Origin: CAWHQZ01 sp963831645
Lineage (GTDB): Bacteria > Pseudomonadota > Alphaproteobacteria > Rhizobiales > Aestuariivirgaceae
Length of the DNA stretch: 64,000 nt
Direction of reading: 5' to 3'
Assembly (NCBI GenBank): GCA_963831645.1
Contig: CAWHQZ010000034.1
Location: forward strand, 154,473 to 218,472
Shown: positions 38,506-49,252 of the stretch, one piece after another
How positions within the stretch are numbered: the first letter of the stretch is position 1
Layout: every line of letters begins with the position of its first letter
Notes under the pieces: model-generated
Database searches by the model: none
Told to the model about the DNA's origin: nothing
Seen by the model: the letters and a program-made list of their open reading frames with translations, nothing else
Position numbers and translations under genes: made by a program

Positions 38506-38771
38506 GCCATGCCATCGCGTGGACGCCCTGCGCCGCGATTGGGCCAAGTGGACCCGTGCTCCCACGCTGTCTGCCGGCTATTGCGCAGGGTTAGCGGCGA
38601 GTAGCGCCACGACCCGCAGCGCACGTAGCGTCCGCAAGCAGCGGTCGAGTTTCACGGGTGTCAATTTCTCGTGAGCATGCCATGGCGACCGGTTTTCCGT
38701 TACATTGGCTCGTACAATCTGCTCCCGGCCAGAATGCCAGAAAGGTGCCGGACCTATTCAGGGAGGTAGTC

Positions 38772-39758
38772 ATGAGAAAATCGAAGCTTGTCATTTCCCG
38801 CCGCGAAATACTGGCCGCGAGCCTGGGCGCATTCGCCGCTCCGTACGTGATGGCCGGGCGTCCCAAACCCGCGGCGGCCAAGGCGCCAATGCAGGGACCG
38901 TCACAGCCGACCCATTACCGCTTCAAGCTGGGTGCCTTCGAGGTCACTACGGTCAATGACGGCGCTGTCGTGCTCGACGGACCGCACCCCATTTTCGGCA
39001 ACAATCAGCAGGCGGAGGAGGTGCAGAAGTACGCCGAGGCCAGTTTGCTGCCGACGACCAAGATGCAGATCTCGTTCACGCCGGTGATCGTCAACACCGG
39101 TGCTGAACTGGTGCTGTTCGACTGCGGCAACGGTGCGCCACGCCGTCCCCATGCCGGCAAACTCGCCGACGCGATCAAGGCCGCCGGCTTCGGCGCCGAG
39201 CAGATCGACATCGTCGCCATTACCCACTTTCATCCCGACCACGTCGGTGGGCTCATGGAGGACGCCAAGCCAACGTTCCCCAACGCGCGCTACCTGTTCG
39301 GCGAGACTGAATACACCTTCTGGTCTGCGCCGGAGCGGCTCTCCGGTCCGACCGAGGCCGCGGCCAAGCTCACCCAGTCCAACGTCGTACCGCTCAAGGA
39401 CAAGGCGACGTTCCTGAAGGGCGACGGCGAAGTGGCGCCTGGGATCCGCGCGGTGATGGCACACGGCCATACGCCGGGCCACTTGGGCTACCACATCGAG
39501 AGCGAGGGCAAGCGGCTGCTATTGTGGGCCGATGCCTGCAACCATTTCGTGCTCTCGCTGCAGAAGCCGGAATGGCACGTGCGCTTCGACATGGACAAGG
39601 ATAAGGCAGTCGAGACGCGCAAGAGGTTGCTCGACATGGTCGCAACCGACAAGATTCCGTTTACCGGCTACCACATGCCGTTCCCGGCGATCGGCTTTGT
39701 AGAGAAGAAGAACAGCGACTATCGTTACGTTCCTGCCACATACCAGTTGACGCTCTGA
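38772..39758 (+). CDS. Tat-exported MBL-fold metallo-hydrolase
   Basis: 328 residues from ATG 38772, chosen because GGGAGG lies 5 bp upstream and the Tat motif follows (SRREILAASLGAFAAPYVM). Metallo-beta-lactamase fold with the zinc motif THFHPDHVGG, the later histidine in HGHTPGHLGYH and the aspartate in WADACNHF. The group contains lactonase-like and other hydrolases, so the substrate cannot be given. A strong terminator lies 113 bp after the stop. Intact. Confidence 0.87.
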   Translation: MRKSKLVISRREILAASLGAFAAPYVMAGRPKPAAAKAPMQGPSQPTHYRFKLGAFEVTTVNDGAVVLDGPHPIFGNNQQAEEVQKYAEASLLPTTKMQISFTPVIVNTGAELVLFDCGNGAPRRPHAGKLADAIKAAGFGAEQIDIVAITHFHPDHVGGLMEDAKPTFPNARYLFGETEYTFWSAPERLSGPTEAAAKLTQSNVVPLKDKATFLKGDGEVAPGIRAVMAHGHTPGHLGYHIESEGKRLLLWADACNHFVLSLQKPEWHVRFDMDKDKAVETRKRLLDMVATDKIPFTGYHMPFPAIGFVEKKNSDYRYVPATYQLTL

Positions 39759-39843
39759 ACGCTTACACATCGCACCGCGTGACCCTACGACACCACCGGC
39801 ATTCCGGCCGGCCATGCTGTTGAAGGTCGTGGGTAGCCTAAGC

Positions 39844-40005
39844 CTAGCGCGCGCTGTGCATTTCTGAGCTGACACCGCCCTTCGTCGGGCGGTGTTTTTG
39901 ATGCCATGCTCGCAGGTCGTTCAAAATCTCACGTCGAAGATCCTGGGCTTCTATCAGGCGCTGCTCGATCAAGTCGATTGCTCGTGTGGTGGTAGCTTCA
40001 GTCAT
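39844..40005 (-). CDS. Possible small protein, 53 residues
   Basis: ATG 40005 with GGGGGAAG upstream; the protein is charged and helical (TTRAIDLIEQRLIEAQDLRR). Against it: the plus-strand terminator hairpin at 39872-39899 lies inside its 3' end. Unrecognised. Confidence 0.3.
   Translation of the reverse strand: MTEATTTRAIDLIEQRLIEAQDLRREILNDLRAWHQKHRPTKGGVSSEMHSAR
39872..39899 (+). terminator. Rho-independent terminator
   Basis: Nine-bp stem ACACCGCCC/GGGCGGTGT with a TTCGTC loop followed by a T-run, downstream of the MBL-fold hydrolase. Confidence 0.8.
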
Positions 40006-40186
40006 ATGCTTCCCCCGCTTCGGACGATGATCCACTCTGAGGTCAATGAACTTAATAAAGGTCTCAGGTCGCACCCCTTCGACCGGGAAGCGTAGACCCT
40101 GTCCTGTGTCCTAATCAGGGCAATTCTTAAATAATCGCTTACTGTATCCCGGTTGCAACAGAAGTCGCGGGGACCGACTGATCCAA

Positions 40187-42620
40187 TCACCCGAGCGTGC
40201 CCTCGGTCAGGGTGTTGTTGCCCTCGTTGCACTCCGCGACCGTGTTGCCGCTGTCGGCGGTCGCGCTGATGTCGCAGTTGGGATCGAAGCAATTGCCACC
40301 CGGAGGTGTGGTGACGGCCACCGTGTGCTGCTGTCCATGCGGGAGGCCGGCAACGGGGCTGTTGACGATGACTGATTGGGCGGGATCCAGGATCGTCCGT
40401 ACGCTGAACGGTCCGGCATCACCGGCGCCGATGTTGGCGACGACCACATCCACCTTGGTGACGCAGGTTCCGCCGCCACCCGGACAGCTGACGTCGGGCC
40501 GTCCGATATCCTGGATGATGAGGTCGGGACACTGATCCGGCCGCCGCGGACGTCGGGCGAATACACGTTCCACGTCGATGCTGGTCACCGAGGTCACCCT
40601 GGAGTCCGGGTCGAGACCCGCCGCGGTGTAGACCGCCGTCACGTCGAGCTCGCGCTCGCTCTCGACGACAATGAAGCCCTTGATGAACGACTCCGGAAAC
40701 TGGCCGCCGAAAGCTTCCTTGCGGACGTCATCGCAGTCGACCTCGAGCGCCTCGTCGGGTGCGAGCTTGTGCTTCGCGATCGGAATGATCTTGCCCGCCT
40801 TCTGCTCGCGCGGCGGAAAGGTGAGCGCCAGCTTCTTGGTGAAGAAGACGGGCTTTTCGCTCGGGCCGCCGGGGTTGTGGATGTTGACGGCCGTCCCGTA
40901 GAAGCCGCGCACCAGCTGCATCCCGTCCGGGTCCTTCTGCAGGCCGCACACCATCTTGGCGGCATATTGGTGATCGAGCTTCTCCCCGGGTGGGGGGACC
41001 GTGATCGTGCATTCGGGGTTGCGGAAGCTCGCGATGCGCGTCCGCCACCCGGCGCTCGACGTGCTCGCGTAATATTCGGTCGTGTACCAGAACGTGCACT
41101 CATCGACCGGATCGACGTCCATGCTGGAGTAGTTGCCGTAGCGCCGCGAGCCGTGCGTCTGGGCGCCCGCGCCGGCGATGATGGTTGCCTCCGGCTGCGT
41201 CATGGCGCCGGGCGGATCGGACGCGAGCCGACCGGTTCGCCGGATTCCCGGAAATACGGTGCCACTCGAGACGCTGTAGCCGAGGCCGATGTTGCCGTTG
41301 CCGTCCATGGCGATCGAGCCCATCCAGCGGTGCTCCCGGTCGGGGGCATGGGTGCCCTGCTGGAAGATTGACCAGGCGCCGCCTGCCGCCCGCCGCAGCT
41401 CGTACCAGCGGATGCCCGCCAGGTCGTTGCCGTCGGCATCGACTGTATGGTTGACGACCATGGCCTCGTGGGTGCCGAAGTTGCGGAACTGCAGGCGCCA
41501 CATCGGCCACACCGTGAGAAGTCTCCAGGCGCAGCGCCACGCCCGGCTGTGGAACGCACGGCCCGAGAAGCGTCGCTACACACAATACCGAGTCGAAGGG
41601 CGCGGTGGCGAGGTTCGAGACCTGGACGAAGGTGGACGCCGCCGGATTGCTCCAGTCGACATCGAAGGCGAAAATTTCCAGCCGGTCTTCGCCGCCGAAG
41701 CGCTCACCGTCGACCTGACGCGCAAAGAAATTCGGCGTGCCCGCGGGCGGCGGGGGTCCATCGAGGTCGCTCGGCATCAGGAACAGCGACGGCGCGGGGA
41801 TCGAAAACTGAACCAGGGCGGCCGGCGCGCCGAGAAGCATCTTGTCGCGCTCGAACGCCCATACGTCGAGGCCGCCGCCCGGGAACCCCCGTTGCGTCCC
41901 CATGTAGTACGCGTCCGGCCACACTCCTATCTTGGGATAGTCGGGGAAGACAGGATTGCCGGTGGCTCCGTCCGTGGTCGGAAAGGCGTAAAGGAACCAA
42001 CCGCCCCCGACGGGATCGGGAGTGCGCGAAACGGCGATGCACTCGAAGAAGCCCTGGTTCCCGCCCGGCAGCGCAAACTGGCTGATGAGCCAGCGGTCGG
42101 CAAGGTGATCGTAGCGGACGATCGGATCACCGTTGTTGAGCGTCTGGCAGGGTCCGCCGAAGCCGCTCCACAGTGCGTTGATGGCCGTGGGCCCGGCCAG
42201 CAGATTGCCGCTCTTGTCGTAGATGGCGAAGGCCGAGTTGACCATCTGGATATAATGGTTCGGGCCGACGTCACCGACCGTGTCCGGCGGCAGGACACCG
42301 GTCGCCGGAGTGCCTTCGAAGTTGACACCTTCGACGGGCATCGCGATGGCGGTCGTGAACGCCCGCAGCGCGCCGGGCCCGCGCACCGGCTCGGTCGGTC
42401 CCAGCTCCTCTTTGAGATCCTCAACGGTGCGGACCGGATCGCCTTCGCGCCATGCTGGCGCCTCCAGCGGCACCGCGCCGATATTGGTATCGAGGACCAG
42501 CGGGACCACGGGCTGGTAGACATTGGGCTGCGGGCCACCTTCCTGGGCCGAGGCCGGAACGCCCGCCATCATGCCCAGCAGGACCGCAGCTACCGAACGA
42601 CAAAACCGTGGAACACGCAT
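40187..42620 (-). pseudogene. Large secreted protein with C-terminal CARDB domain, frameshifted
   Basis: Exported protein of about 810 residues when joined. Signal peptide ends near AGVPASAQ; then a WREGDPVRTVEDLKEELG element shared with the next gene upstream, then a large domain of a widespread secreted family (PPDTVGDVGPNHYIQMVNS, LWSGFGGPCQTLNNGDPIV, FPDYPKIGVWPDAYYMGT). After RLET an extra T (near 41520) shifts the frame; homology continues as VWPMWRLQFRNFGTHEAMV to a CARDB-type domain (CPDLIIQDIGRPDV, VVANIGAGDAGPF, VAECNEGNNT). No catalytic site recognised; adhesion or surface role inferred from CARDB only. Confidence 0.75.
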
Positions 42621-42689
42621 GGCTTCTCCCTTCCCTCGTTGCGATTCGAACCAGGTGCAGCCCAGTGCTGCGGCGCCGTTTGTGCTCGG

Positions 42690-43061
42690 TCAGTCTTGGG
42701 GGGCGCTCTCCCTGAGATCGGGAACGACCCGGACGGGGTCGCCCTCTTGCAACGGCTGAACCTTGGGAAGATCGTCGATATTCTGGTCCATGGTTTGCGG
42801 TGCGATCGGCTTGCGCACGATCGGCGTCAGCGGTTGCCGGGTTTGCGCTTGCTCCTCACTTTCACCGCCCGTGGCTTGGCCATCTTCCCGAAGATCGGGA
42901 ACGACGCGCACGGGATCGCCCGGCTTCCACGGTGTCACGGGTGTTTGCTCCGTCAGTGACTTGATGTCTCGCTCCTGAACCTGCGGGGGAGCGGCCCCGG
43001 CATTAGCTCCATCGCTGTATCCGATCAGCATGAGGATCGATACGGCAAGAAATGTTCTCAT
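42690..43061 (-). CDS. Small secreted protein with two GDPVRVVPDLRE repeats
   Basis: 123 residues from ATG 43061, where a signal peptide begins (MRTFLAVSILMLIGYSDGANA); the frame is open upstream but that part covers tRNA-Thr. The mature part is hydrophilic and holds two near-exact repeats, WKPGDPVRVVPDLRED and LQEGDPVRVVPDLRES, joined by a Gln/Pro-rich linker. A third version (WREGDPVRTVEDLKEE) is in the CARDB protein 70 bp downstream, so the two are likely co-expressed and related. Function unknown. Confidence 0.7.
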   Translation of the reverse strand: MRTFLAVSILMLIGYSDGANAGAAPPQVQERDIKSLTEQTPVTPWKPGDPVRVVPDLREDGQATGGESEEQAQTRQPLTPIVRKPIAPQTMDQNIDDLPKVQPLQEGDPVRVVPDLRESAPQD

Positions 43062-43150
43062 GCCGGCCAATATAGTACTTCTGCCGCACGCTCGCGAATC
43101 AAATTGCCCGTCCGTTGCGGCAGAATGCTTACGAGCTGAGTGCCGCCGGA

Positions 43151-43225
43151 TGGTGCTGTTGGGGGGGATCGAACCCTCGACCTCCCCCTTACCAAGGGGG
43201 TGCTCTACCACTGAGCTACAACAGC
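43151..43225 (-). tRNA. tRNA-Thr (GGT)
   Basis: 75 nt with encoded CCA. Acceptor GCTGTTG/CAACAGC, anticodon stem CCCCC/GGGGG with loop TTGGTAA (anticodon GGU). The T-stem GAGGG/CCCCC has one A-C mismatch beside a G7 run on the plus strand, which might be a sequence error. Confidence 0.93.
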
Positions 43226-43288
43226 GATTGTTGGGCGGCGCGGAACGTGCCACAGGGTGGAGTACCAGGCAAGGAGATGAATCAGAGC

Positions 43289-43492
43289 ATGAACGAGCCT
43301 CCGCCCGAGCGGGCACGCTCGAGCGTGCGCCGGGAGCGCCTCGCCCGGGCGCTGCGCGAAAACCTCAGAAGGCGCAAGGAGCAGGCCCGGCAGCGGCGGG
43401 CGCCGGAGCCCGAATACGATGCTTGTAACCGCCCTGCCCAGGTGCCAATAAGCCCGGACGGGGAACCACCCAAGGGCGGCGAGACAGGATAG
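43289..43492 (+). CDS. Small basic conserved protein upstream of murA
   Basis: About 67 residues. Two in-frame ATGs: 43277 directly abuts AAGGAG (too close), 43289 is 12 bp away and gives the start MNEPPPERARSS, which I prefer. The middle is strongly basic and helical (RRERLARALRENLRRRKEQA). Short proteins of this kind with an ARALRENLRRRK motif sit before murA in several Hyphomicrobiales. Ends 3 bp before murA, so probably co-transcribed. Role unknown. Confidence 0.6.
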   Translation: MNEPPPERARSSVRRERLARALRENLRRRKEQARQRRAPEPEYDACNRPAQVPISPDGEPPKGGETG

Positions 43493-43495
43493 ACC

Positions 43496-44788
<1,293 letters not shown>

Positions 44789-44792
44789 AAGC

Positions 44793-45290
44793 ATGTTCCC
44801 GAAACAGACGGACGGCGATTCTCTGCTCAGGATCGCGGCGTTCGAGGCCCAGGATCTGGAAGTCATCTCGGCGCAGATGCAGGACGCCATCCTGAACGTC
44901 GGCGACATCAAATACCTGCCGAGGCGCAAGAAACTGGTGCTGACGGCGAAGCGCTTCGACTGGCAGGCCGCGGTGGGCAACAGCAATGGCCCTTACCGCA
45001 GGCGCCTCACCGGCCTTAGCTTCGCCCGCGTGCTCAATGTCAAGGCGCACAACATCCGGCAGGATATGGAGGAGGCAGTGCTGTCGCTTCTGACGATCTC
45101 TTTCGAAGCGGGCGATCCGCCTTCGGGCGCCATCGTTCTCACGTTCGCCGGGGGCGGACTTCTGCGGCTGGACGTCGAGTGCGTCGAGACAGGTCTCGAG
45201 GACCTCGGACCGCAATGGGAAACCGTGCCGAAGCCGGCGCACCCGCTATCCGCTGACGCGAACACCCCTCCCCCTGGCGGCGAGTGCTAG
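44793..45290 (+). CDS. DUF2948 family protein
   Basis: 165 residues from ATG 44793, 4 bp after murA. Opens with the family pattern LLRIAAFEAQDLEVISAQMQ and DIKYLPRRKKLVLTAKRF, and has LRLDVECVETGLEDLG near the end. Known only as a conserved alphaproteobacterial protein next to murA; function unknown. Immediately followed by the second palindromic repeat. Confidence 0.88.
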   Translation: MFPKQTDGDSLLRIAAFEAQDLEVISAQMQDAILNVGDIKYLPRRKKLVLTAKRFDWQAAVGNSNGPYRRRLTGLSFARVLNVKAHNIRQDMEEAVLSLLTISFEAGDPPSGAIVLTFAGGGLLRLDVECVETGLEDLGPQWETVPKPAHPLSADANTPPPGGEC

Positions 45291-45291
45291 G

Positions 45292-45400
45292 AGCATGTTC
45301 CGGAAAAGTGTAGACACTTTTCCGATTAGAACATGCTCCGCGCATTTGATCCTGCGCATTTTCTTGTCGGCGAAGTGATGCCAGTTCGCCGGAAAATGCT
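45292..45400. repeat. Rhizobial-type palindromic intergenic repeat, copy 2
   Basis: Same two-hairpin structure as 33530-33639, with differences mainly in the loops. It occupies the spot between the DUF2948 gene and the UPF0262 gene where hisD is found in many Hyphomicrobiales. Confidence 0.85.
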
Positions 45401-45421
45401 TTAGGGGTGGGGTGAAACGCG

Positions 45422-45907
45422 ATGGCGAACGAGGCCGCGGTGTCGACCCGGCGGCTCGTTGCCATCGAACTCGAGGGCGCCCTGGGAGCCCATTCACCCG
45501 ACGCGGAGCATGAACGCAAGGTGGCGATCTATGATCTGCTGGAGGCCAACTGCTTCGCCGTCGAGGGCAACGAAGAAGGTCCCTATCGGTTGAAGCTGTC
45601 CATCGTCGAGGGCCGGCTGGTCCTCGACGTCAGCGACCGGAATGAAACCCGTTGCAGCCTCGTCGGCTTGTCGCTGTCGCCCTTCCGGCGCATCGTCAAG
45701 GACTACTTCATGATCTGCGACAGCTATCACGCCGCCATCAGGACGGGGAGTCCGAGCCGGATCGAGACGCTCGACATGGCCCGGCGCGGACTGCACAACG
45801 AAGGCTGCGAACTCCTCCAGGAGCGGCTCAAGGGAAAGGTCGCCGTCGACTTCGACACCGCCAGACGGCTGTTCACGCTCGTATGCGCGCTGCACTGGCG
45901 CGGCTAG
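45422..45907 (+). CDS. UPF0262 family protein
   Basis: 161 residues from ATG 45422. Recognised by RRLVAIELEGALGAHSPDAE, PYRLKLSIVEGRLVLDVSD and SPFRRIVKDYFMICDSYH. Conserved in Hyphomicrobiales between hisD and the phosphatase gene; function unknown. Intact. Confidence 0.9.
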   Translation: MANEAAVSTRRLVAIELEGALGAHSPDAEHERKVAIYDLLEANCFAVEGNEEGPYRLKLSIVEGRLVLDVSDRNETRCSLVGLSLSPFRRIVKDYFMICDSYHAAIRTGSPSRIETLDMARRGLHNEGCELLQERLKGKVAVDFDTARRLFTLVCALHWRG

Positions 45908-45949
45908 CCGAAGTGCATGTGGCGCAACACGCGATAGGAGGGGGCCGCC

Positions 45950-46402
45950 GTGCCGCTTCACGGGCTGCCGAGCGCGGTGCTCTTCGCCTGCAGCCACAAC
46001 GCCATTCGCTCGCCGATGGCCGCCGGGCTGATGCGCTACCTGCATGGCGGCAAGCTGTTCATCGCCTCGGTGGGCGTCAGGGCGGCCGCCGTGCCCGATC
46101 CGTTCATGGTGGCTGCGATGGACGAGCTCGGCATCGACATGTCGCGGCACCGCCCGCAGAGTTTCGATGATCTCGACGACACCAGCTTCGACCTCGTGGT
46201 GTCGCTGGCCCCCGAGGCCCATCACAAGGCACTGGAGCTCACCCGCACGATGGCGATCGAGGCTGAATACTGGCCGACCGCCGACCCCTCGGCGGGCCTC
46301 GGCTCGCGCGAACAGATTCTCGACGGCTACCGGGTGGTCCGCGACGGTCTGCTTACGCGCCTGCGCACCCGCTTCGCCCTGCCGGGGGCTCGCGGAGTGT
46401 AA
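45950..46402 (+). CDS. Low-molecular-weight protein-tyrosine-phosphatase-like protein
   Basis: 150 residues from GTG 45950 with AGGAGGGG 7 bp upstream. The C-x5-R phosphatase loop is at C14-R20 (ACSHNAIRSPMAAGL). The general-acid aspartate motif is less clear (YWPTADPSAG), so it may act as a phosphatase or an arsenate-reductase-like enzyme. Conserved position between the UPF0262 gene and infA supports housekeeping use. Confidence 0.82.
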   Translation: MPLHGLPSAVLFACSHNAIRSPMAAGLMRYLHGGKLFIASVGVRAAAVPDPFMVAAMDELGIDMSRHRPQSFDDLDDTSFDLVVSLAPEAHHKALELTRTMAIEAEYWPTADPSAGLGSREQILDGYRVVRDGLLTRLRTRFALPGARGV

Positions 46403-46411
46403 GCAAACCTT

Positions 46412-46561
46412 CTAGCGCCTCGGCTCGAAGGCCCTGAACAACGCCATAAGCCCTGTCAGCAAAACTTCGATGGGGCGAGCGATGAGCTGACCAACCGATT
46501 CGACGGCGGTCTCGCGTGCCTCCGCGTTTCCGATACTGGTAGCTGCGAAATAGGTGGACAT
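46412..46561 (-). CDS. Small protein of 49 residues, antisense to the operon
   Basis: ATG 46561 has GAAGGAGAT well placed upstream. The product (STYFAATSIGNAEARETAVE then a hydrophobic helix LIARPIEVLLTGLMALFRAF) looks like a small membrane-associated protein. It is the only minus-strand gene in this conserved run. I do not recognise it. Confidence 0.5.
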   Translation of the reverse strand: MSTYFAATSIGNAEARETAVESVGQLIARPIEVLLTGLMALFRAFEPRR

Positions 46562-46760
46562 CTTTCGATCTCCTTCATGACCCGAGTTGGCTCGGTTTGC
46601 CTGCAGCCTTGATCGCACACCGAAGGGAGACCTGCCCTGAACGCCGCATTCATGCGCCGTTCAGCATCCGATATTCTCCTCCGGCTCCTGCACAGCTTGC
46701 TTTTGGTGAGCATGTCGATCATTGTCCGGCGCAATTTGAGCCCTTCCACCAAGGACCCCT

Positions 46761-46979
46761 ATGGCGAAAGAAGAACTGCTGGAATTCGAAGGCATGGTGA
46801 AGGAACTGCTGCCCAATGCCACCTTCAAGGTCAAACTCGACAACTCTCATGAAATCATCGCTCATACCGCCGGCAAGATGCGCAAGAACCGCATTCGCGT
46901 GCTGGCCGGCGACCGGGTCATGGTCGAGATGACGCCTTACGATCTGACCAAGGGACGCATCACCTACCGCTTCAAGTAA
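46761..46979 (+). CDS. infA: Translation initiation factor IF-1
   Basis: 72 residues, exact family length. OB-fold protein that binds the 30S A site during initiation: MAKEELLEFEGMVKELLPNA, IIAHTAGKMRKNRIRVLAGD, DLTKGRITYRFK. Intact; followed 30 bp later by maf. Confidence 0.98.
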   Translation: MAKEELLEFEGMVKELLPNATFKVKLDNSHEIIAHTAGKMRKNRIRVLAGDRVMVEMTPYDLTKGRITYRFK

Positions 46980-47009
46980 CACGGGGTCCTTGGCCGGGGA
47001 CTTACACCA

Positions 47010-47655
47010 GTGACGCACGCCATCAGCGAAAATCGGGTGAAACTGGTGCTCGCGAGCGCTTCGCCACGGCGTCTGGCGCTCCTCGAGCAGGCTGGCATCA
47101 CCCCCGACCTTCTCAATCCGGTCGAAATCGACGAGCGGCCAAAGAAACGCGAGGCCGGCCGGAGCCTCGTCAACCGGCTGGCCCTCATGAAGGCCCGGGC
47201 AGCCACGGCGTCCGGCCAGGTAAGGCTGCTCGGCGCCAATGTCTTCATTCTCGCCTGCGACACCGCGGTGACGATCGGCCGGCGCATCCTGCCCAAGGCG
47301 GAGACGCTCGAAGACGCCTCCGATTGCCTGTGGATGCTGTCCGGGCGAGCCCACCGGGTATACTCGGCCATCTGCCTCATCACGCCGCGAGGCCATCGCC
47401 AGACGCGCATCGTCGACACCCGGGTGCGGTTCAAGCGGCTGAGCCGCGAGGAGATCGAAAGCTATCTCGTGTCCGACGAGTGGCGCGGCAAGGCCGGGGG
47501 CTATGCGATCCAGGGCCGCGCGGATGCCTTCGTCAGGAATCTCAACGGATTCCTACTCCAACGTGGTCGGTCTGCCGATTTATGAAACGATCAACATGCT
47601 GCAGGGAGCGGGCTATCCGGTGTATCATTCGTGGATGAACTATGAGCCCAGATAG
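47010..47655 (+). pseudogene. maf: Maf-family nucleoside triphosphate pyrophosphatase, frameshifted at the 3' end
   Basis: Hydrolyses non-canonical or specific NTPs and can affect septum formation. Family marks: LVLASASPRRLALLEQAGI, ILACDTAVTIGRRILPK, and YAIQGRADAFV. After RNLNG an extra base (near 47548) changes the frame; the expected end SYSNVVGLPIYETINMLQ then continues to TAG at 47653-47655. Joined length about 214. The change is a single base in an otherwise perfect gene. Confidence 0.85.
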
Positions 47656-47658
47656 ACG

Positions 47659-47859
47659 ATGGCGCGCGAGGCAGCGCCGGCCGTGAGGCTCAGGCCGAAA
47701 AGGCCTTGCCCGATCTGCGGCAAAACCTCGGTGCGCCAGTTTCATCCGTTCTGCTCGAAACGCTGCAGCGACGTCGACCTCGACCGCTGGCTCGGCGGAA
47801 GATATTCCATTCCCTCCGAAGAAAAGGCAGCTGACGGGAACGAATCCGAAGAGCCTTGA
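47659..47859 (+). CDS. yacG: DNA gyrase inhibitor/zinc-binding protein YacG
   Basis: 66 residues from ATG 47659. Zinc-ribbon CPICGK...FCSKRCSDVDLDRWLGG is diagnostic. Conserved partner of maf in this gene order. Intact. Confidence 0.93.
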   Translation: MAREAAPAVRLRPKRPCPICGKTSVRQFHPFCSKRCSDVDLDRWLGGRYSIPSEEKAADGNESEEP

Positions 47860-47863
47860 GCAG

Positions 47864-49252
47864 GTGCGCATGCCTCTGGGGCAAGGGATTGGTGCGATCG
47901 CGGCTCTGGCGATCACCGCGGCCTGCGCTTCGAGCGAGGCGCACGCCCACACGAGCGACCGAGCGTTCGTGCTCCTGTTGCCGACCGAATATTACCTGCT
48001 GGGCGGTACCCTGGCGGTGGCCGCATCGGTGGCGGCCTTCGCCTTCATTCCGGCGCAGCAGCTCATCCGGCTCGCGCGCCGGCGGTCAGGTACACTCGAG
48101 CTTCCATCCACGCCGGCAATTGCCATGAGCCTGGCGAGCTTCGCCGTCCTGCTGGTTCTGGTCATCGCCGGGCTGACGGGAAGCCGCGATCCCCTCGCCA
48201 ACCCGCTGCCGCTCACCGTGTGGACGCTATGGTGGGTAGGGTTCACCCTGCTCGTCGCCGTCGCCGGCAATCTGTGGCTCTTCACCAACCCCTGGAGCGG
48301 TCCATACCGGCTCATGCCGGAGTCTCTGCGCAGGACCCCGCCGCTCTCCTATCCCGCCTGGCTCGGCTACTGGCCCGCCGTGCTCCTGTTCTTCGCCTTC
48401 GCATGGTTCGAGCTCGTCTATCCTGCACCCGATGATCCCGCGGTGCTGGCGGCCGCGGTCATCGTCTACTGGTCGCTGACGATGCTCGCCATTCTGCTCT
48501 TCGGCGAGGCGGCATGGCTTACACACGGTGAGCCCTTCTCCGTGCTGTTTCGGTACTTCGGCGCCCTGTCGCCGGCAGGCGTCGTGCGCGACGGCACATG
48601 CTCTGAGCGTCGCATCACATGCTCGCTCTCCTTCCCGGGCGCGCGGCTGGCAGTCGGCCCGCCATTGCCGGCCAGCGGCGTGCTCCTGATCCTGCTGGCG
48701 CTCGCGTCGGTCTCCTTCGACGGGCTCTCCAGAACCTTCTGGTGGTTGGGGTTGAACGGCATCAACCCGCTCGAACATCCCGGGCGGACCGTGCTCATGG
48801 TCCCCAACACCCTCGGCCTCCTCCTCACCTGGGCGGTGCTGTCATCCATCTATCTGCTGTGCGTGCGCGGCCGCGCCGGCCGGGCGGTCTTCTCGATCAT
48901 GCCGATCGCGCTCGCCTATCACTTCTCCCACTACCTCACGGCGCTTCTCGTGAACGGCCAATACGCATGGCGGGCGTTGGCCGATCCCTTCGCCACGGGG
49001 CGCAACTGGCTCGGGATCGATCCGGGCCACGTCACCACATCGTTTCTCGCCAACCGGGAAGGCGTGACCCAAATCTGGAACCTCCAGGCAGGCAGCATCG
49101 TCGCCGGCCATATCGTGGCCGTCCTTCTGGCGCGCCTCATCCATGCGGATGCCGGTCACGCTTCGGCGCCATCGGAACTGCCGCTCGCCGCCGCCATGGT
49201 GCTCTACACGCTGTTCGGCCTGTGGCTGATGTCGACCCCGGTCGCCGGCTGA
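47864..49252 (+). CDS. Polytopic membrane protein, conserved, function unknown
   Basis: 462 residues with a signal-like start (AIAALAITAACASSEAHAH) then HTSDRAFVLLLPTEYYLLGG and about 11 membrane helices. It resembles proteins that databases sometimes label fenitrothion hydrolase, a name I would not trust for function here. Starts 4 bp after yacG and may be co-transcribed. The 3' end overlaps the convergent inositol-phosphatase-like gene by about 49 bp. Intact. Confidence 0.65.
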   Translation: MRMPLGQGIGAIAALAITAACASSEAHAHTSDRAFVLLLPTEYYLLGGTLAVAASVAAFAFIPAQQLIRLARRRSGTLELPSTPAIAMSLASFAVLLVLVIAGLTGSRDPLANPLPLTVWTLWWVGFTLLVAVAGNLWLFTNPWSGPYRLMPESLRRTPPLSYPAWLGYWPAVLLFFAFAWFELVYPAPDDPAVLAAAVIVYWSLTMLAILLFGEAAWLTHGEPFSVLFRYFGALSPAGVVRDGTCSERRITCSLSFPGARLAVGPPLPASGVLLILLALASVSFDGLSRTFWWLGLNGINPLEHPGRTVLMVPNTLGLLLTWAVLSSIYLLCVRGRAGRAVFSIMPIALAYHFSHYLTALLVNGQYAWRALADPFATGRNWLGIDPGHVTTSFLANREGVTQIWNLQAGSIVAGHIVAVLLARLIHADAGHASAPSELPLAAAMVLYTLFGLWLMSTPVAG

